Source of the DNA: Cercospora beticola
Taxonomy: Eukaryota > Ascomycota > Dothideomycetes > Mycosphaerellales > Mycosphaerellaceae
DNA length: 64,000 bases
Assembly: GCF_033473495.1 (NCBI RefSeq)
Contig: NC_088941.1
Coordinates: 2,542,001-2,606,000, forward strand
Direction: 5' to 3'
Made by a program: the position numbers and the translations under genes. Numbering within the stretch: position 1 is the stretch's first letter; each line of letters starts with the position of its first letter. Below the pieces are notes generated by a model that was not told where the DNA came from, did no database searches, and worked only from the letters and a program-made list of their open reading frames with translations. Shown in pieces: positions 58,243 to 64,000 of the stretch.

Positions 58243-58695
58243 ATGGGGTAAGGGTCGCGTGGAGCGGACTAGGGCTTCTTCCAAGGATACTATTGAGGAC
58301 GAAAGTCTACCGCGTGGGATCTGTGATCGTGGAGGGATGCCAATGAGACACTTAGGGCGGCGGACAGCGTGGTGCATGCATTCGACTTCATTGCTTGACA
58401 GCGAAAGCATTTCCGGGGAAGAGCATCTCAATGCTCGACGAGCAGGAAGCATATGGCCGTGGGTAGCCAGTCCAGCTTCGCTGGTCTGGTTCGCTGGAAA
58501 TTATCAATGCAAGATATTCGAAAGAATAGCCAACGATAAATGTTTAATCTTTTGAAATTCTTTTCATTGAAGATAAATGCTCTGTTTCGCTAATTTCAAC
58601 AAGAAAGGTTCCCCATCCCATCCATGCAGCCCATGAAAAATGCATCACTCAGCTTTCATCCCATCTCATTTCATTCCAATCCGGGTATCATCAAT
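58243..58695. other. Intergenic region between convergent genes
   Basis: About 450 bp, presumably both 3' UTRs; no gene seen. Confidence 0.5.
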
Positions 58696-59762
58696 CTATT
58701 TGTGCACAACAGGCTCAGCATTCGTCAATGTCGTCGACAAAGGTGCAAGCACAATATCCAGCTCCAACTCTCGTGTAGCAGGACCGCCCTTGCCAGCATT
58801 TGGTGGCATGTTGGCAGGAAGTTCCTTGAGAGGAGCGAAATCGACAACGAGATCGTCCTTGACTGCGAAGACGGTATCGGTCTCAAGCCATGGGTCGTCC
58901 TTGGGGTAGATTTGTGTGATGCAGGGCTTGTAGCCTTCTTTTGTGATCATCAAGCTAGAAAAGAAGAGTATTAGCAAAAGTCCGATAGGCAAGGAGGGTG
59001 AAGGTAAACTCACTGAATATGTGCTGGTCGCATTGGATGGCGATCAATAGCCTGCAACAGCTGCCACGAAGGACCATCCTGCGGGAGAGAGTACGCCGTA
59101 GGCCTCAAGCAGTACAATCTGTACTCTCCATTCTCATCCGTCTTGAACTTGCCTCGCAAGTTATTATCACTCTGATTCTCCGGATCTTGGAAATCATATT
59201 TGCCATTACTGCTCGCCTGCCACATATCAAACGTAACATTCGGCAAAGGCTTCTTCGTCTTCATATCCCGAATAATACCATGCATATACGTCACAACACC
59301 ATCTTTCGGCTCGTCTTGAATAATCGAGCCACCGAGCTCGCGCCACGGTGCATTGGGTGACCAGAAGGGACCGAGAATAGCGGCGGATGTGGGGACGTAT
59401 GAAGGGTCGTCGATTTGGACGTAGTTTGCGATTTCGGTGACGAGGGATTCGAGACCGACAATGTCAGAGAGACGATGCATTTCGTTACGCTTGCCGTCGC
59501 TTTCGGCCCAGATTTTGCCGGTCTCGTTGAGGAATTTTACGCCGGCGAGCCATTCTTCGGGAGTGAGGTCGACTTCGCGGGCGAAGTCGTGGATGTGTTT
59601 GGCGAGGGCGGAGAAGATGACTTTCATGCGGGGGCTGGTTTTGGGGCCGCAGGTGTCGATGACATGTTGTGTGAAGTTGGGGTCGTATTGTCGGCCGGAG
59701 GCTGAGGTTGTGGTGGAGGGCTTTGTGGCGTTGGCAGTGGGTGGTTGTTGGTAGTCAGACAT
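58696..59762 (-). CDS. Intradiol ring-cleavage dioxygenase (hydroxyquinol/catechol 1,2-dioxygenase type)
   Basis: Two exons on the minus strand, 59762-59014 and 58954-58696, are joined over a 59 bp intron (gtgagt..ttctag) to 335 residues. The splice falls inside the iron-binding motif and completes RPAHIH; unspliced, the frame stops right there. All four Fe(III) ligands are visible: Tyr189 ([11 protein letters not shown]), Tyr224 ([11 protein letters not shown]), His248 and His250. The N-terminal ~120 residues form the helical dimerisation domain of the catechol 1,2-dioxygenase/hydroxyquinol 1,2-dioxygenase group. The enzyme opens catechol or hydroxyquinol between the hydroxyls to a muconate or maleylacetate precursor (3-oxoadipate route). 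Hydroxyquinol as substrate is a guess. An in-frame ATG at 59816 is the alternative start. Confidence 0.93.
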
Positions 59763-61168
59763 GGTTGTTGTTGCTCTGCTGTGTGCTGCTGTGATCAATG
59801 GTGGTCTGTAGGTCAAATGTCCAGTCTATTGATGTGCTTCTCGCAAAGGTGATGAAGAGCAAGGAGATGGATGGGCAGAGTCTTCTACAGGCGGGCGGTC
59901 ATACTCATATATCTTTGTCTGATCGCTTACCGCAGGGACCTGGGCGTGCGAGAGGTGACGGCAGTTCCATCGGCCAGCAGCAAACGTGCGACGACCATCG
60001 GCAGAGCGGGCGGCTCAGTCGCAAACTCAGAGGGCATTGACGAATGAGCAAATCAGCAGCCTGGCTGACATGAGGCCCGTCAGGATGCTGCGGGGTGCGT
60101 CTGGCGCCATGTCCCACACTGTCCTCCAGGTGAGGTGTTTGTCCGGCAATGACTTTCGGGTATGACTTCTTCCCCCATCACGTGCGCCTGCTCGCGGCGC
60201 CACTTCTTCACTTAGTCCCCGATTAGGAATGCCTTATGCAGACTTCGGTGACTTTTGAAGAGCGAGATATGCATCAGGGCCAAGAGGGCTCGTTGGCGTC
60301 GTTTGAAGCACCTCGCTGCTGTGTCGCGCCTACTGGATCCGACATCTCCAACCCATTGAACACCGAACACTCTACATCATACACGATCATCCAAGCCGAA
60401 GCCTCAAGAAGATGCTTCCGTCACGACGACTTAGTCGAACGCACAAGTCTGAGGCTACCGTGACCCATGTTGATGGCAATCGGATACCGACGGCCCTGAA
60501 GTGAACAATGGCCCAGCTTCGCAATGCCAAAGCCTCAAGTTACCCTCTTCCCGTTGCTTGTTCCGGCGCACACCGAGATGAGCTGGGGCTCATCCTCCAA
60601 GCAGTACATACACTTTCGATCAACAATCCCTAGCTGGATCACGATGTATATCACGATGTCTCTACTTTCAGCAGATGGCAGCCAATGCTCCCGCAAAGGT
60701 ACTGTTGTCGCAGGCCAGGCATATAATCTGACTCTGACGCCTGTCAAATTCAGCTCAGCCGGTACCCTAAGGTGGTTCTCCTACCAGATATCGCTGTACT
60801 ATGCCATCGCCACCACACTTCATGTCATCGAGAGCATATTTGGACGCTGCCTTTTTTGGACTCCAGTACACGTAATCTCTTTTCGCGCCCGAAGGTCGCG
60901 CTCCACCAGCCTGGAGTTGGCGAAGTCTTTTGGGGCTAGCCGATAACTCTACAGATGTTGCGCCCAGGTCGAGATTCCTGGGGAAACAAAGCAGGACGCC
61001 GAGTTCGATGCACTGCCGCAGATTCGGAAAACTGATAAGAGAGTCCAATGTGTTTCTAGCTCCAAATTGCTTCCCTCGGCGTTGCAGATATCGAGAAGCT
61101 TAGCTACTCCGAGGAGGACCGCAAAGCAATGCCCGCCATATAATCCCAAGGCGCTAGTGTTCAAAGCA
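59763..61168. other. 1.4 kb intergenic region
   Basis: No supported gene. The plus-strand frame 60524-60946 was considered but shows no motif and overlaps minus-strand frames of similar quality. The left part should contain the dioxygenase promoter. Confidence 0.5.
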
Positions 61169-61470
61169 TCACTTCTTATCGAAATGCTCCGTCTTTATGT
61201 AATTGCCATCTTTGTCCTCCAGCACAATGGTGTAATGGTCCTTCGGGTCGTTCTCACTTGAATGATCGGCTTCTCCCTGGCCGTATTTTCAGGCAGAGTC
61301 TTACCGCTACCCTTGATAGCCTTGGTCGCACCGTCTCTCATAGCTTCACTAGCAACAATGGCAGGCCTTGTCCAATGTGTCGTCTGTGTCGCTGCGCGTA
61401 ATTCGAGCTCTTTGCCACTCTGGAGAATGGACCCAAGTAATTTGCTGGCAACTATCTTGTTGCAGCTCAT
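61169..61470 (-). pseudogene. Coding-like ORF interrupted by a single-base frameshift
   Basis: On the minus strand two overlapping frames read like one protein. The upstream frame (from ATG 61470) gives a Lys/Gly-rich segment ending near KGSGKTLPE. The downstream frame (about 61288-61169) gives a highly charged, plausible C-terminus ending in NYIKTEHFDKK and a stop. They are out of register by one base at a run of four A (61286-61289 on this strand); one more A would join them. No intron of acceptable length can bridge the shift (only 29-35 nt would be available). This may be a real pseudogene, a sequencing or assembly error, or a chance pairing. No family was recognised, and the 5' end is doubtful. 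Confidence 0.4.
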
Positions 61471-61944
61471 CGCGAGTAGTCAAGTCTTGAGCGTAATGCG
61501 ACGAATGCCTTCCGTTGAGCGCGGAGTGGAAGAATTGAGCCTAAGAGGTCTGCTATGTTGTACAAACGACTCCAGCTTGGTGTGCGAAACAGCAATCTTA
61601 TATACAATGCTGACTTGGAGGCATTCGACACTCGTCCAATGCTGGCGGCACGAAAGCGCCATGATGAAGCGCCCGGTGGGGCTTGAGCATGTCGATAGAA
61701 CGCTGCGCACAGTACGGCATGCCTGCAGAAGTCTCATCATATGGCAGGAAGAACTTGTTGGCGCTTCGAGCATGTAGCCGGGTGTTTCACAAGGCTCGGC
61801 CAAAGATGTCAGAGCGCTTCGCCGCAGTGCACATGCTGACGGCCAATGGAGAGCATTGTCACCATCCAATCGGTCTCTTGCAAGACTAGAGCGAAAGCAG
61901 GTCGTTCGTTTGGCGTGACCGGTGACTGAGTGTTGCGTTAGGAA
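61471..61944. other. Intergenic region
   Basis: About 470 bp with no supported gene; it may contain the 5' part of the broken minus-strand ORF and the promoter of the kinase-like gene. Confidence 0.4.
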
Positions 61945-63263
61945 ATGCCCACTGTTGAGCTCGTACATGAAGCAAAGCGGCAATGCCTTGGCGGGGCGTG
62001 CACCAGGGTGGTCAGCTCACCTGCACGCTCGTCGAATGCTCTCTCGCCGGCGATAACTCGTCTTTCCACTGCTCGTCCGGCACTTGTGCGAGGCCTTCAC
62101 GTCGCTGTCATCATCTCTACGGATAGGTCAGGTGGTCAAGGGGTTTAGAGACGTGTACGTCGTTGCGCAGAAGCTTCACGACCAAGTCTGGAGCGCCAGG
62201 TCAGTCCCTCTTGCTCCAACATCAGTCGTTTGCGTCCACTAAATACACATCCAGTAATACGGCACATAGAAAAGTCGTGCTCAAATGCGCGCCTGAGATT
62301 CGCCTGCAACGTGAAAGAGAAATCTTGCAACAGTTTGAGAGCAATTCGTGTATCAGGAACTTCATCGACCATGGCAACGAACCCCCCTTTCTGGTGTTGG
62401 AGCACCTCGAGCTTGGTGCGCTGAAATCGTCAAGCGAAAGAAGTTTTTCGAGGCAAGACGTCAAATTCATCGCTCATAACGTTCTATCCGCGCTAGCATC
62501 CCTACATGCGAAAGGAATAGCACATACAGGTAATCATGATCCAGCTGTGTCCTGCAAGGTGGGCCTCGGCTGAATCTTGATTTTGCAAGACATCAAACCA
62601 GACAACATACTCCTCAATTTCAACGCGAGCGGGACGAGAGTCGTGGATGCGAAGTTGGCCGATTGCGGTAAGGTGGAGAGACTGATAGCCTCCATTGCAT
62701 CAACTCGACGCTTACACCACCTCTTCCAGGCGACGCTTGTGATGTCGGTCTTCAAACTGATCCTCGCGGTACAGCTCATGCAATTGGAGCTGCTATCTTC
62801 CGAAGCCCAGAAGCCTTACTGGGCCTGAAATGGTCGACTCCAACAGATATCTGGTCTTTCGGCGCCACGGCGAGTCTTACACGCATTCCACGCTACTCGG
62901 CGGCTAATGTCTTGATAGCTTTTAAGCCTTATTTTCGGGCGAAACTTTCACATCTTCAAGCCCCCAAAGGTATCGGCAGATGATGCCGAATTTCCTGTGC
63001 ATGTCTTGATTCAACAAGCGAGATACTTTGGACCCTTCCCATTGACCTACAAGTCGTTTTTGGATGAAGAACAGGAAAAGATTTTGGCTGCGATTCACAT
63101 TCACATAGAAGAGCAGTGCATTCGAAAGCCGTTCTCCCAGGTGGAAGATGAAGAATTAACGCCAGAGGACAAGATATTCCTCTGTGAGATCATGAGACTG
63201 GACCCGAGGGATAGGCCGACGGCAAAGGAGCTGCTCAAACACGATTGGTTTGCAATATCATGA
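61945..63263 (+). CDS. Divergent protein kinase-like protein
   Basis: Confident exons are 62127-62199, 62255-62529, 62590-62667, 62730-62869 and 62919-63263; a first exon 61945-62074 is a tentative model that supplies the ATG and a basic leader. The total is about 346 residues. Kinase features are VVLKCAP (ATP-binding Lys), a glutamate-containing REREIL helix, FLVLEHLE at the hinge, HTDIKPDNILL for the catalytic loop (Thr in place of the HRD Arg), LADCGDA in place of DFG, SPEALLG for the APE region, and TDIWSFGAT. The glycine-rich loop is not obvious. DCG and HTD variants occur in a fungal-expanded kinase group, so activity is possible. The last intron (62870-62918) has a GC donor (ACG|gcgagt) and a CTAAT branch site before ttgatag. 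Confidence 0.75.
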
Positions 63264-63795
63264 TTATGATGTGAGAAAAAGAAAAAGGAGAAGTACCTGC
63301 CTAATGCTCGCCCCTCTGATTCTCGGCCGTCTTCAAAGCGACTGTGGGATACACTAGTATGATTAGACTGAGGCCCACAAGTGATCGAATAGGAGACGCG
63401 TAGCTCGGGTTACTAGCGAATATATGCAAAATCTTGGATCTACTAGAACTCGGCGATGATGTTTGCTGGAGCGTAATCCTCTGAAGCGACGCCACGATGG
63501 GCCTGTTTAGCAAATCGATCACAAGACGATATGCTACAGAGACATCAAAAGATGCATGTGAATCCGTCCCAGAAGACGGGACTTGGACATTGTGGAGCTA
63601 TCACTGGTATCAAAGGCGACCAGTCGAGCCAGCCGTTGGACTGAATCTGCAGCAAGACGTGGCTTGGATTGGCATAGAACAGACTTGTCGTCTTGCAGCG
63701 AACCCAATCAACGACAAGAGCCGTATAGCCATGCTTGTCTCGGACTGTAGACTCAGACACCTTGCAGCCACGCGACTGCAGCCACAATCCACACA
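63264..63795. other. Intergenic region between convergent genes
   Basis: No firmly supported gene. A minus-strand frame at 63301-63522 encodes 73 residues with a hydrophobic C-terminal stretch (PIRSLVGLSLIILVYPTVAL); it could be a small membrane protein but has nothing else in its favour. Confidence 0.35.
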
Positions 63796-64000
63796 CTACA
63801 AGCTAAACCTTGTCCGCACTTTCTCGTCACCAGCCTTCCATTGCCATTCCTGCCCACTGGCCTTCTGAATACCCTTGTCAATTCTTCTCAACTTCATCGT
63901 GAACCTCGGTCCAAGCTCTTGCAATCCAACGCGAACATCCTCAGCACCCTTCATTGGCTTTCCGTCTGCACCTTGTATCGGCTTCTCCGTTCCTTTCTTA
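63796..64000 (-). CDS. RPF1: Brix-domain ribosome biogenesis protein, Rpf1-like (3' end only)
   Basis: The window ends inside this minus-strand gene. The visible 67 C-terminal residues include VGLQELGPRFTMKLRRIDKG, the sigma70-like motif closing the Brix domain, followed by QEWQWKAG and a basic end RTRFSL before the stop. Spacing and sequence fit Rpf1 (ribosome production factor 1), a nucleolar protein for 60S subunit assembly that binds pre-rRNA. Other Brix proteins (Brx1, Imp4, Ssf1, Rpf2) are less like this tail. The start and most of the gene lie beyond the right edge. Confidence 0.7.
   Translation of the reverse strand, partial: KKGTEKPIQGADGKPMKGAEDVRVGLQELGPRFTMKLRRIDKGIQKASGQEWQWKAGDEKVRTRFSL

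Noticed and set aside
60524..60946. 140-codon plus-strand ORF
   Set aside because: No motif and mixed hydrophobicity without clear helices; opposite-strand frames are equally long.
63301..63522. 73-codon minus-strand ORF with a hydrophobic tail
   Set aside because: Possible small membrane protein, but there is no homology signal, no splice evidence and it lies between two 3' ends.
1..64000. Secondary-metabolite gene cluster
   Set aside because: A TRI12-type transporter, oxygenases and Zn2Cys6 regulators are present, but there is no PKS, NRPS, terpene synthase or other backbone gene, and housekeeping genes are interspersed.
1..64000. Transposons, CRISPR arrays, viral insertions
   Set aside because: No reverse transcriptase, transposase, integrase or capsid-like ORF, no terminal repeats and no regular direct-repeat arrays were seen by eye.

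Overview
The window is chromosomal DNA of a filamentous ascomycete, most likely a Dothideomycete (inference). Genes are intron-poor. The introns I could place are mostly 46-94 bp with GT..AG ends, with CTAAC/CTGAC-like branch sites in several; the exceptions are introns of 144 and 319 bp and one GC..AG intron. Families typical of filamentous fungi are present: Zn2Cys6 regulators, a TRI12-type MFS transporter, a rhodopsin-domain (Pth11-like) membrane protein, and small secreted cysteine proteins. No bacterial, plasmid, CRISPR or intact transposon signal was seen.

Layout, left to right. 0.6-5.5 kb: homogentisate 1,2-dioxygenase, a probable mitochondrial orphan protein, and a Zn2Cys6 regulator on the minus strand. 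7.6-9.5 kb: TRI12-type transporter. 12.2-18.7 kb: an orphan block with a glycosylated membrane protein, two secreted proteins and a single-pass Cys-rich membrane protein. 19.9-26.2 kb: a small zinc-finger protein and two convergent Zn2Cys6 regulators. 26.8-30.9 kb: a P5B ATPase (Ypk9/ATP13A2 type). 31.6-33.96 kb: a small polar ORF and mitochondrial ribosomal protein uL5m. 35.6-42.9 kb: a secreted six-cysteine protein, a ubiquitin-specific protease ending in a CaaX box, and a modular secreted protein built from phase-0 exons. 43.5-51.6 kb: a secreted M28 aminopeptidase, a carotenoid/stilbene-type oxygenase and a NIPA-like Mg2+ transporter. 54.5-59.8 kb: a small disordered protein, the rhodopsin-domain protein, a membrane protein with C-terminal repeats and an intradiol ring-cleavage dioxygenase. 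61.2-64 kb: a coding-like ORF broken by a single-base frameshift, a divergent protein kinase with a GC-AG intron, and the 3' end of a Brix-domain (Rpf1-like) gene cut by the window edge.

Housekeeping genes (P5B ATPase, uL5m, USP, NIPA, Rpf1) are interleaved with accessory ones. Three enzymes cleave aromatic or polyene substrates (homogentisate dioxygenase, carotenoid-cleavage-type oxygenase, intradiol dioxygenase), but they are far apart and no backbone synthase is present, so I do not call a biosynthetic cluster. The most distinctive item is the five-exon gene at 41.8-42.9 kb, whose product looks like four copies of a ~42-45 residue two-cysteine module. Gene models with introns were spliced by eye from reading frame and splice sites; a few 5' ends remain unresolved and are flagged.
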